Shown: positions 47,015 through 58,900 of the stretch, piece after piece
Layout: every line of letters starts with the position of its first letter
Position numbering within the stretch: position 1 is the first letter of the stretch
From: Serripes groenlandicus
Taxonomy: Eukaryota; Mollusca; Bivalvia; Cardiida; Cardiidae
Assembly: GCA_031761405.1 (NCBI GenBank)
Contig: JASEVX010000010.1
Coordinates: forward strand, 11,280,933 to 11,344,932
DNA length: 64,000 bases
Direction: 5' to 3'
Program-made: the position numbers and the translations under genes
Notes under the pieces: model-generated
Database searches by the model: none
The model's input: the letters and a program-made list of their open reading frames with translations, nothing else
Told to the model about the DNA's origin: nothing

Positions 47015-50000
47015 GGGACGACTAAATAATCCGGAATAGCTTGAAATAAAATAAAAAAGAGGTTAATCAAACACAAACTTATAACTAGGAAACATGAATT
47101 TAAATACATTACAACTTAGTAATTTAAACAATCACAACCTAAATATTTTCGAGGCATTTACATTTATTTTTTTCTAATAACAACTTGTCCTTCAATGTTT
47201 ATTTTGGAAAGCTTTTGAAATCTTAAGATCAGTATTGAGCAAAATTGAAAGATTTTATTAGTCATTGAAATTTTAAGTTTCTTGAATGATGCGAGAAATA
47301 TTGCGTTTAAGAATAGTTATGTACCTTAAACGTAAACTTCCATTTGTGTTAATTGTTTAGGGTGAAATGGTCATTTCAGGCAGGGGGTGTTCTGGAACAA
47401 TTTTTTGAAGTAACCGTGTGTTGACCGTTCCGGAACAGATTTTTTTGGTTTTAGACATAATTACGTATCCCACATTTTCTGTTGTTTCCGGTTAAAAATG
47501 AAACAAAGGCGTCTTGGGCTCATCGTCCAGTTTTCGGTTGTTTATGGCAAAGACACTACGTAATCACGATTTATTTACTACATGTACATTCGATGAATAA
47601 AGGTTTAGCCGTCTGCAACAGGCATAACAGATTGCCATAGAAAATTTGGTAAAATGGTCGGTTATAACAAAAATGTTCTCAATTTCACCTTTTTAAGGTC
47701 CTTGTGTTAGGAAAACTGTACAGACTAGTTCTAATGGATGACTTTCTTCAGTATTTACTAAAGTAGGTCTTATATCAGATACTGAACATCTCTCTAACTG
47801 TTTCGTCTCTAGTCATTCAAGGCCAAAATAATCGTTCTATAAGCAACGCAAGAGTTCTGTCTCGGCAAGGATCAATATCATAAATACCTCTCAATGCAGT
47901 GTCTCTATAGCAGGCTGGTTATACTAACTGTTTAATTGTTTCGACTCTACTTTAATCTGTTTGTACAATATTCCTCGTTTCAAGATGAGATATTTAAAAT
48001 ACCTTTTCATTCTTAGTCAGTTTTTCTCGGTACCTTTTTTACCAATACGGCTATTCTCCATCTGTCTATATTTTTTTTATTTTCTGTCTTCTTTTTTTTC
48101 TCTTAACTCTACCTGAGCCATGATGTAGGTGAACCATTGTCTTCTGTAGCTTCACCAATATTCATATGTGTAAAACTAGTTTCGTTTCTATAACAGGAGG
48201 TGTATCGATATTACTTCATATTGCTTTAGCAATATCATCTCTAATGCCGATTTCCTCATTTTGTTCTGACTGTACTTTCTCATGGGGTTATAGACAAAGC
48301 ATCTGTCTCTATGTTGTTTAATCCAGCTCTGTATCTTATTTCAAAATCATATTCTCGAAGAGCTGATGCCCATCTTTGTCCTGTTGCGTCAAGTTAGGCT
48401 GTTGTCAGAATATTTGACAGTGTGTTGTTATCTGTTAAGAATGTGAAGTGTCTTAAGGCCAAATAATCTGAAATCGGGGACGACTACATAATACGGAATA
48501 GCTTGAAATAAAATAAAAAAGAGGTAAATCAAACACAAACTTATAACTAGGAAACATGAATTTCTTCTCAAATATGTTACAACTTAGTAATTTAAACAAT
48601 AACAACCTAAATATGTTCGAGGCATTTACTTTTTTTTTTCTAATAACAACTTGTCCTTCAATATTTTGGAAAGCTTTTAAAAAACTTAAGATCAGTATTG
48701 AGCAAAATTGAAAGATTTTATTAGTCATTGAAATTTTAAGTTTCTTGAATGATGCGAGAAATATTGCGTTTAAGAATAGTTATGTACCTTAAACGTAAAC
48801 TTCCATTTGTGTTAATTGTTTAGGGTGAAATAGTCATTTCAGGCAGGGGGTGTTCTGGAACAAGTTTTTGAAGTAACCGTGTGTTGACCGTTCCGGAACA
48901 GATTTTTGTGGTTTTAGACATAATTACGTATCCCACATTTTCTGTTGTTTCCGGTTAAAAATGAAACAATGGCGTCTTGGGCTCATCGTCCAGTTTTCGG
49001 TTGTTTATGGCAAAGACACTACGTAATCACGATTTATTTACTACATGTACATTCGATGAATAAAGGTTTAGCCGTCTGCAACAGACAGAACAGATTGCCA
49101 TAGAACATTTGGTAAAATGGTCGGTTATAACAAAAATGTTCTCAATTTCACCTTTTTAAGGTCCTTGTGTTAGGAAAACTATACAGACTAGTTCTAATGG
49201 ATGACTTTCCTCAGTATTTACTAAAGTAGGTCTTGTATCAGATTGACAAGAGTTCTGTCTCGGCCAGGATCAATATCATGAATACCTCTCAATGCAGTTT
49301 CTCTATAGCAGGCTGGTTATACTAACTGTTTAATTGTTTCGCTTCTACTTTGATCTGTTTGTACAATATTCCTCGTTTCATGATGAGATATTTTAAATAC
49401 CTTTTATATTCTTAGTCAGATTATCTCGGTGCTTTTTTTACCAATACGGCTATTCTCCATCTGTCTATATTTTTTTTATTTTCTGTGTTCTTTTTTTTTT
49501 TCTTAACTCTCCCTGAGCCATTATGTAGGTGAACCATTGTCTTCTGTAGCTTCACCAATATTCATATGTGTAAAACTAGTTTCTATAACAGGAGGTGTAT
49601 CTATATTACTTCATATATCTTTATCAATATCATCCCTATTGCCGATTTCCTCATTTGGTTCTGACTGTACTTTATCATGGGGTTATAGACAAAGCATCTG
49701 TCTCTATGTTGTTTAATCCAGATCTGTATCTTATTTCAAAATCATATTCTCGAAGAGCTGATGCCGATCTATCCTGTTGCGTTAAGTTAGGCTGTTGTCA
49801 GAATATTTGACAGTGTGTTGTTATCTGTTAAGAGTGTGAAGTGTCTTTAGGCCAAATAATCTGAAAACTCCTCCGTTACTGCCAACGTTAATGCCAACAA
49901 ATCTAATGTATAGGCATTGCAAGTCTGTTCTGACTTGGTTAATGCTCAGCTGGCATATGAAATTACTCTTTTTATTTTACAATATATTTGATAATCGATT

Positions 50001-51560
50001 GCTTCTAAGCCTGTTCCTGGTGTATCCATAAGGATTCTTTAAAATCTGGATATGCCAAAATTGGTGGATTTGTAAGAATCTCTTCTTATATTCTTCGACA
50101 ATATCTTGTTCTTTATCTGCCCAAATCCATTGCTTATCTGTTTTCTCCTTCTTTGTAGAAGTCGGTGGTAGAAGTTCGGCTAATGGTCTGGTGATATTAC
50201 TTATATCTTGAATGAATCTTCGATTCTAACCACAGAAGGCCAACAATTATCGAAGTTCGTCATAGCTGGATGCGATGGGCCAATTCTGAATATGTTTCGA
50301 TGGATCTGCCTCTACCCCTTTTTTCGCTGACTATATGACCAAGAAATGGTACTTAATCATGAATGAAGAAACCTTTTTCTGGGGATAATGTTAGATTACA
50401 ATCCCTTAATCTTGTCAGCACAATATCTAAGTGAAGGAGATGCTCTTCGAACTTATCTGAGAAAATGATCATGTCATCAAGATAAATGACTCATATTGTC
50501 ATATTGTAATCACCTAAGCACTCTTCCTTCACTCGGTTGTATGTTGTTGGTGCATTAGTCAATCTACATGTCATTTTAACATATTCGTAAAATCTGAGAT
50601 TTGAGACAATAAAAGAAGTTTTTTCCATATGAGCTTCTTCAACTTCAACCTGATGATAACCAGATCTAGTCTTCTGTTTGAAAGGAATGTCGTCTACTTG
50701 ATCTATTAAATGTTAGGTTAAATCACAAAATCCAGTTGTTCTTGATTAAGTTTGTCGTAAGTGTCCATATGAACTTCATTTAGGATACTTTAAGTGCTGT
50801 TTCTACTTTCTCTGTCTTCTCCATTCTCAACATTAACTGGTTGTATTTCGCACAGTATAGCTCTTGTTGATATTACAACACAGTTAGATTTGATATTGGA
50901 AATGTTAACATCAAACTATTTTGTCTTTCCATAGTCGCAACTAACTACAACAGGAGCGATGTAAATACAGTCTGGTAATGCATATTCGTCTGATTCGTGT
51001 ATTATAACAAACGTATTGCTATAACCTACTCTTTTATCTGTACGTTCTTAAAGAATTCTTGATTCATTAGGTCCTAATGTTATTGTTCCTATAACAGCCG
51101 ATCTAATAACAGCTATTCTTTTTTATTTCTTTATAACGTAGTACTAAACATCTAAATGCTAAATAACATGGTGTATTTTGTGAACATCGTTGAAGGGACT
51201 GAACTCCAATGTTCTTCTGGCATTCTTTGAGTAAGACATCTAGAATGTTTATTAAAAAAAAAGACTGTTGATGTCAAATACTTCGTGTAAGAAATTATAA
51301 GAAACAAACATGGTGTTGTTGTTGACTTTGAAATTCCATCTAACACTGTACTTTTTGCTTTAATGTAAGGCAATGGTTGTCCATCGGCACATTCAATCTT
51401 GTTAATGTTTTCAAGAGGTTAAATCTGCATAGAACAAATATATTCCCTGTTAACAGATTCGGATAGTGTACTTATTCAACCCCCTGTGTCCACTTGAGCG
51501 CTTGTAATTATGTTCTCCAAATGTATGTCTTTCTCGTGTGTATGACCGCCTATTCTAGGG
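47015..51560 (-). mobile_element. Ty3/Gypsy pol relic, with duplicated RNase H segment
   Basis: Order on -: aspartic protease scrap (AQVDTGG) near 51500; reverse transcriptase near 50690-50300 with SGYHQVEVEEAHMEKTSF, then YLDDMIIFSDKFEEHL and FLGHIV; RNase H with LTDNNTLSNILTTA, then ATGQRWASALREYDFEI. Stops and frameshifts are frequent. The RNase H segment and downstream sequence occur twice in tandem. No clear LTRs were identified. It is an endogenous retrotransposon and not functional. Confidence 0.85.
47020..49866. repeat. Tandem duplication of about 1.4 kb
   Basis: Unit 1 about 47020-48472 and unit 2 about 48473-49866. Both start CGGGGACGACTA followed by GGAATAGCTTGAAATAAAAT, and both end GTGTTGTTATCTGTTAAGA followed by GGCCAAATAATCTGAAA. 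Similarity is high; unit 2 lacks about 60 bp around 47780-47845. Confidence 0.9.
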
Positions 51561-51613
51561 TATTGAGTTTAGTTTAAATTTATTTATTTTACATCGATTG
51601 CGAAACAAGCTTT

Positions 51614-51935
51614 TAGCACATAATTGATTGATTGATTGATTGATTGATTGGGGTTTAACGCCGTTTTTAACAATTTCTCAGTTATATCACGGCGGCCAGT
51701 TCACCTACTCATGCATTTCCTGGTTTGCTCGCACACAACAATCTTCCCAAGCAACTGGCTGCTTTTCCACATAGACTTAGCCCATTGGTGGAAGACGAAT
51801 GACGCATGTCGCATTGACTTTTGTCAATCCTCGGAAAGAAAGTTGGCCGAGGCGGGATTGGAACTCACAACACCTGGATTGACAGCCCGCGTCGCTAGCG
51901 ACTGAGCTATCGGGGCTCGGCTAGCACATAATTGA
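51614..51935 (-). mobile_element. SINE family A, reverse, with 14-bp target-site duplication
   Basis: Flanked by TAGCACATAATTGA at 51614-51627 and 51922-51935, with an (ATTG)n tail at the left. The insertion site is next to the reversed tail of another tRNA-headed repeat (51567-51613, revcomp GTTTCGCAATCGATT), the family seen at 9325-9530. Confidence 0.88.
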
Positions 51936-52335
51936 CATCAACATCGTATCTTTAAACGATCACGTAGGTCACCTCTCTAGAAGATCGAACTACGAGACTC
52001 TGCAAAGATCTAGATCACAGAATTCTAGATAATATGAGTAATTCAAAACCCACAACCCATATTTAACACTCAAACCCTATGCTGTGGATACTGAACAGAT
52101 TCGCCTAACCGTTTCACCATAGGGTTCGGTTGAGTCATACGAATATAGTTCAGAATGGACCCGTTATCCCCTCTGGTCCTCCGCTGAGATCAGAGTGTGT
52201 TTACATGTAAGCTGATCGGGATCTTCTTTGTTCGCGATTAAGTTTGAAATTGTTTTATTCATGGATCATGGAGAACGGCTATGAACGTATTACTGTATAT
52301 CGAGTTTACATGCCTTACACTGTGATCACAATCGT

Positions 52336-52560
52336 CATGGTACCGTTGGTAGAGTGGTAGTGTGCCCGCATCGGGTGTAGGAGGTGACAGGTTCGATTCC
52401 CGACAAGGTCATACCAAATACTTTAAAAATGGTAGAAATGACTTTCCCGCCTTGGCGCTCAGGGTTAGTTGGTTGGTATTAAGATCAGGATCCTTTTTGT
52501 ACGTAATTGAGTTTGGGAAAACTGGAGTACGGCTATGACAGAACAGAACAGAATATAACA
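52336..52560 (+). mobile_element. tRNA-derived SINE (family C)
   Basis: The head CCGTTGGTAGAGTGGTAGTG with B box GGTTCGATTCCC is followed by CATACCAAATACTTTAAAAA and TTGGCGCTCAGGGTTAG. Related copies occur at 52838-53000 (degenerate head), 62190-62400 (head truncated), 22118-22990 (split), and reversed near 26085-26250 and 62765-62960. Confidence 0.7.
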
Positions 52561-53399
52561 TTTTTGTTTAACCATTAAACTTTATAGTTGTTCTTGTGTT
52601 AAGATAAACATTTTTATAAATACACATGTATACACATTACAATTATACTTTGCAGAGAGCGATATACTTAAGAAATATAACTCATATGAAGGATGAACTT
52701 TTGTAAATCATCAATCTGAAGTACAATATAATAAGAACAGATTGACAATAAATGAATTACTATCATAATCGATTCCAATATATATATATTACTATATAAC
52801 GAGAATACATGCCTTACGTTGTGATCACAATCGAAACGGTATCGGTGGTCAATTGGTAGAGCGTCCAAATTGGGTGCAGAAGTTGACGGGTTATACCAAC
52901 AAATTTAAAATGAATGTAATGACTTTCCCTTCTTTGCGCTCAGGTTTGTGGGGGCATTACGACGGACTCACTGGTGTCAGGATTAATGACAATGAAAATG
53001 ACAATGAAAATGACAATGACAAATTTTTATTTAAAAGTACTTAGACCACCGGCCCATAATACATAACATAATATTTATACATCAATTACATTCTGAGAAA
53101 TGTCCCTAAAACTTAAACTCTTTCAACAGCATGTATACATAGTGTGCTCATTTTCTAAGTAGCAAAGTGTTATTAGATTTTAGTAATCTGTACAAACTAA
53201 TTATTGGGCCACTAGAACTGGTAACTTATCCAGGAAACGGCAGGATACAACAATGTGTTGTAAGCGACATTTAACACCATACAAAGAAAACAAAAACAAT
53301 GTGATCGATATTGCCAACAATATTTGAAGTCACGTGGCCCGGAAAAAAATAACCGTCTTTCCCACATACACCAACATTGTGAACTATTTGTAAAATATT

Positions 53400-53578
53400 G
53401 ACCCGGATCAGCCTAAGCTTGTTGCGAAGGTCAACGCGCAAACACGTTTCGCCTCCTGTGGGTTTCCCGTTTCAGGAATCATTACTTTATACCTCTATCC
53501 CCCTGGCATGGGCCGATCTGGGGCGATACATTACGCAGAGTCCATTATGTTGGTTTTCTCGTCGAATGGCTCATATTA
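53400..53578. mobile_element. Partial copy of the CGAGAAAACC MITE
   Basis: It contains TTTCAGGAATCATTACTTTA, GGGGCGATACATTACGCAGA and TTGGTTTTCTCGTCGAATGG. Confidence 0.7.
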
Positions 53579-54139
53579 CCAGGCGCTGCTGCTCATATGA
53601 AGTACACAAATGAATCACCGATGCTTCAATACAGCAATTTGATTATAATATGTGTTAAGTCTCTCCCTTTAATGAAATTCAGTGACATTTTTGAAGGTAT
53701 TTTACCTCGGACATGTGCATACATCATTCGTTCCACTGCACTTGCAAAAAGGTAGATTCAATTTATTCGTGAATGTTCGTGGGTTAACACGTGTATATGG
53801 GGCCACTTGGTTGTACTTATTTTCGCATAAAGCGACCCGACTGGTGGTTGTATATGAACGTGGCTAATTAATTTTCAGATTATTATTGCTATTTATTTCA
53901 GTTAATGAAAACATCTCATCGCAAATTGTAACATGTAATACTATGGAGGTTTAATAGCATAAGAAGACTAATACGAATGAAGTTGTTTAAGATTGTAATA
54001 TTAAATAAGAGCTATCAGAGGACAGCATGCTTGACTTTTCCGTGCTTGCCAATGAAACAAAACTATTTTCGGTGGTACAGAAAACATAAGCAATTACATT
54101 ATCATATTATTTGAAAGCAAAGTTCTTTATAAGTCGTTA

Positions 54140-54975
54140 AAGGGTTCTAATTCTTACAAAAAAACTTCACTGAATTATGCACTCTTGACTGTTGGTTAGG
54201 GTATTGATGGTAACAAGATATTGTCAGTGTTTAAGCTATATCTCTAATTGTTTTGAAAAAAAATTGATTTGGTATGATTAACTCAACCAAAATCGAAAGA
54301 GGGCCATAATTCTTTAAAAGAAACTTAACAGAGTTATGTACTCTTGTCTGTGGATGGAGGTAATGATGGTTAAAACGTATTGTAAGTGTATAAGCTATAT
54401 CTCTAATGGTTTTGAAAGAAATTAGGGTGGTACAAAAAACTTAAACCAAAATTCTAAGTCAAAGGGCCATAATTCTTTAAAAATACTTGACATAATTATG
54501 TACTCTTGTCTAATGATTGGAGGTAATGATAGCGAAAAAGTGTTATTAGTTTCGAAGCAATATCTGTTATGGTTTTGATAAAAAGTGAGTTGGTACAAAA
54601 ACTTACCCAAAAGTCGAAAAAGGGCTATAATTCTTACAAAAACCTTGACAGAGTTATGTACTCTTGTCTGTTGATGAAAGTATTAATTGTGAAAAAGTGT
54701 TGTAAGTGTTAAAGCAATATCTGTAATGGCTTTGACAAAAAATGGAATTGGTACAGAAAAACAAAATTCTAAGTCGAAAAAGGGCCATAGTTCTTACAAA
54801 AGCCTTGACAGAGTTATGTACTCTTGCTTGTTGATGGAGGTACTGATGGTGAAAAAGTGTTGTAAGTTTCAAAGCAATATCTGTTTTGGTTTTGACAAAA
54901 AAGTGACTTGGTACAAAAACCTTAACCAAGGTATGACGCCGACGCCGACGCCGGGACGAGTAGTATAGCTAGCCT
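54140..54975. repeat. 160-bp tandem repeat, five units
   Basis: GGGCCATAATTCTTTAAAA and ACAGAGTTATGTACTCTTGT recur near 54147, 54309, 54468, 54626 and 54786. The array ends with GACGCCGACGCCGACGCCGG and GAAAAGTCGAGCTTA. The short frames here are repeat artefacts. Confidence 0.9.
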
Positions 54976-55655
54976 TTTCTTCGAAAAGTCGAGCTTAAAA
55001 GCATGAAGTAATAACCAATCAGGACAAGCATTCGATAACCAAGGATCAGTTAAAGTGGAAAATTAATTCTTTGTTCCAATTGTATAAACCAACTTTGATA
55101 CTCAGTATCAAATTAAGGTATACAATGTACACACACAGTATTCATCACCAATAATAAACTGATAGTTTTTAAATATAGGATCTGGCATGAGTTGTTATTT
55201 CATATAAAGTTTTGTTAAACGAGTTAAAAGAAATTTGTTATAAAGTGAGCCTTGGATGAATATAATAAAACTTTATGAAATGACAACGAATGTCAGATTA
55301 TTTTTTATCACATTACGAAACACAAAAAGAAAATCGGGTTTTTGCTGTCAGAAAATAGTCCCAACATGTAATACTTAATAAAATGGTAACTTATCACACA
55401 CACATATATGTTATGACCGATAATGGTCCTTTACCTTGTCCATCTGTCGTGACGTTTGTGTTTACCTGATATATGTTCTCGGCCATTTTGTAAACATTTG
55501 CGGATAAATACAAAAATAGTGAATCCATCATGTTATATTACACGTGTGACATATAACGAAATACGTAATGGATATATTATTATCGGATACAAGCATTGTC
55601 ATGTGATAACAATGTTTCATAGCTTGATTACGATCCTCCGGATTGACCATTTTTT
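54976..55655. other. No gene seen
   Basis: AT-rich sequence downstream of the last exon of the KY-like gene. No recognisable repeat, and no clear polyadenylation signal on - was picked out. Confidence 0.4.
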
Positions 55656-55936
55656 TTACAATATTATACAAACCGATGTTGCTTTTGCATTGATTCGTTG
55701 CTCGTTTGGCTTCTCATTAACACTTCTAAGATCATCAGTTTGTTGTGTGACATGTTTCTCATTGGTAACATCGTCCGAAGTACCACAAGTGCGTTTGTTT
55801 TGTTTGTAAGTTAGTTCCACTTCAAACTCGCTTTTGATGTCAAACATATCATCTCCCATCACTTCAAGACGTTCGTTTATTTCAGCGACATCATCGTCTA
55901 TCTCATTATCGGGTATATCATGACCATTCTCTCTCA
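55656..55936 (-). CDS. KY-like gene candidate last exon
   Basis: The acceptor ATATCTAG keeps the phase (A+TG). It encodes an acidic stretch (DIPDNEIDDDVAEINERL) and SEFEVELTYK, similar to GELEVKFTLQ of exon 4, then reads to a stop at 55656. A donor at GTACTT inside the stretch is possible, so the end is uncertain. Confidence 0.45.
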
Positions 55937-58900
55937 CTAGATATCGAATAAAAAAAACCGTGTACGTCTGGTGGAATGGGGTCTTATTGTGTGTGCGAAC
56001 AGTTAAGACTCTGATAAGCCTTTTATTTTGTATCATTAATACAATAGTCAAACGCCTGCACCTCGTTTTAAAATACAGTCACGGATATCCTTTAAAACTT
56101 CTTTTCAAAATATAAAAAAAAAGCTACTAATTAAAAGTTTAATCTATCCCGCCGTTTTCGAAAATTAGCACGGAGTTCTGATTGCATGATTGTGAATTGG
56201 ATGTAAATTGAATTGCAGGTTATGGAAACCTCTCCTGACACTAAATTACCAATCGCTGTGCGTCTTGTTTCAATAGAATAATCCACGCCTAGGAGACAAA
56301 CCACTACTCTCAATAGTAATAAAGAAAACCTTCTAGGTCTATCAGTCCAGGGGTTATGAGTTCGAACGCCAACTAGGCTAACATTCTTTCAGGCGCTTGA
56401 CAAAGGTCAATGCGGTAAAGGTCATCCCTTTGTCATCAATGGGCTAACCATGTATGTGGAAATACGACAAGTTGCTAAGAAAGTCGAGTCGGTTGCTGAA
56501 ATGCATTACAGATACAATATGTGCATGTTTACTTTGGAACTGTGAGAAACCGGTAATTGACACTAATCGCAGTGTTCAGTTAAGTTTTAGATTCTTACAA
56601 TTTTGTTTTAATGCCAACAACTCCCCTTGTATTACAAGAACCATGTTTTCTATTCTTCTTTTCTTTTCTATTTTCTCTGCTCTTTTTTCTATCGTCTGTA
56701 ACTCTCTCATTCTTTGTTTAATAAGTATATCACCATTTTCTAATAAAGAAATAAAAGAAGTGTAAGAACATAAACCTAATATCATCATATGTATTGTCAT
56801 TAACATCATCTTAAGTATCGTTATTAACATCTTCATAAGTATCGTTATTAACAGCATCACCAACATCTTTATCACTATCATCATCATTATAATTATCATC
56901 ATCATCTTTATTATCACCAAGATACAAACAACTAATAGCAATCACTATAAAAAAGTATAACAAAATATGTTATTGAAACATTATCCCCCCTGTTAGTGTT
57001 CAAAGTTACCTTGATATTTGAACAGATGACTTTAAATTCAAAAGGGGTCATCTACTGGTCATTCCCAACTTTCCTGCCAAATTTGAGAACTGTAACATTA
57101 TCCTTTTATCAATGAGTTAAGCTTTGGTCTATAAACGGACCAATAGACAGACCGACCGACCGACGGACTGACGGACCGAGATGTGCAGATTAATATAGCC
57201 CCTCCTCTGCTAGCGAAGTAGGGAGCATAACAATGCAAATCAAGAAGGTAAGACTATTTTCATCTAACGATTGGTAAAATATTTATCCACTGGAAAACAG
57301 AAATCTTTACATTTAATATAAATTATCCGAAAGCTGTCCCGAATCAAGATCTATAAACCTATGAATAAAATACATATTTACAAACCACTATCAGAAAAAT
57401 GAAGCAACTGGTGATGGCATTAATTGAGAGATCAACGAAATTCAGAGTGCTCTCGATTATTTAACAATCTACGGAGAAGCAATGCAGTTACGATACGAAA
57501 TTGAAGTGATCTTTATAACAAAGCCCTGTTCTATCAATCATCCTATTTGGCATAGAAGGCTGGATAATGGCATGAACTTTCAGTCGTTCAGACAATGATC
57601 TTAAGAAGAATCCATCAACAACTTTTCCTCCCAAAATCTCAAACCGAGCCATTTATACCAGAAGTAAATTAGAAAATAAGGATAAAATAGTAAGGAAAAG
57701 AAGATAGATGTGTTAAATACATTCTTAGAAAAAATCCTGACAGGACTACACGAATAAACTACAATGACTACAAGAATATTGGACACAAGAAAATGAAACG
57801 AGGAAAGCCAACTAATATATCGCGTCTCACATTAAAAGGTGAAACCAAAGAAAATCAACCAGAACTGACAGACGAGGAGATCATTTGTTGCTGCATTTCA
57901 TATAAACCCTGCATATTATGCATGAAATAAGTACGTAAGTAAGTATATTTTAAATCAACAATCGTACATGTATATAAAGCCCTCTTGGTACGAACTCGAA
58001 TACTGTTTCTTTTCTATCCAATTCTGATATCATCCACTTAACAAATTGTTTATGGAAATATCAAAGATAAAACGGAAAATTAAAATAGGAAATGATTAAG
58101 GTATAGAGGACAGGACACCTGTGAGTTTAAAACAGTGTGTGTTTCTTGTTCTCAATTATCAACTTACTTTCGTCCTCGCTTTCCGAAGTTTGTAGTAAAA
58201 AGTTAAGCACCGCTTTTGTCTCTTCTTCATCTTTTCTTTTCGCTGTTACTACAAGTGCATATTCACCTTCACTTTGCAAGGTAAACTTCACTTCCAACTC
58301 CCCTTTAGCCTTGTCAACCTTGGTTTCTGTCGTACCTAAACGAAACCGGCAATATGCTAAAATAAGGAGTAGTAAACAGCTCTTTGCTAAAAAATATTTC
58401 TCTTTTTGCTCATTTAAACCAATGCTGTGGTTTTTTTTTAGGTCACATAAGGATTAAAGGACAAGAAATACGCTCTTTGTCCTCAGCTCATACCTCTTAA
58501 TAAGGGCCGTTTTCATTCATGCTGAAATACTTCTTTGATCTCAAAACCTGTGTTGTGGGTACTCAAGCGAATGGTCAACCCAACAGTTGGTGTTACTGTA
58601 TGTTGTTTGCGTATATGTTGTAACACCACATCGATATATCGATTCCGCGTCGAAGTAGCTTAAACTGGTCCCGTCTAAAATGTTGATGTAGCTGAGTTGT
58701 TGCTCCTGCACTGTTTCATTGAGAATATAAATCGGAGAGGTAGATATGCCTGTTAAGCCGAAACTTTGGTGCTGTACGAAATTTGAATATGCATGTCGAG
58801 GCCAAAAACGAAAACATCTCAACAGAATCACATCAGATAATTCTTAACATTAACTAGCCCATTTAACCAAAGGACCATTACTTTAAACACAAGATGAATT

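Noticed and set aside
57420..57880. Non-LTR reverse transcriptase tail
   Set aside because: Only short, frame-switching resemblances; not enough to call a LINE.
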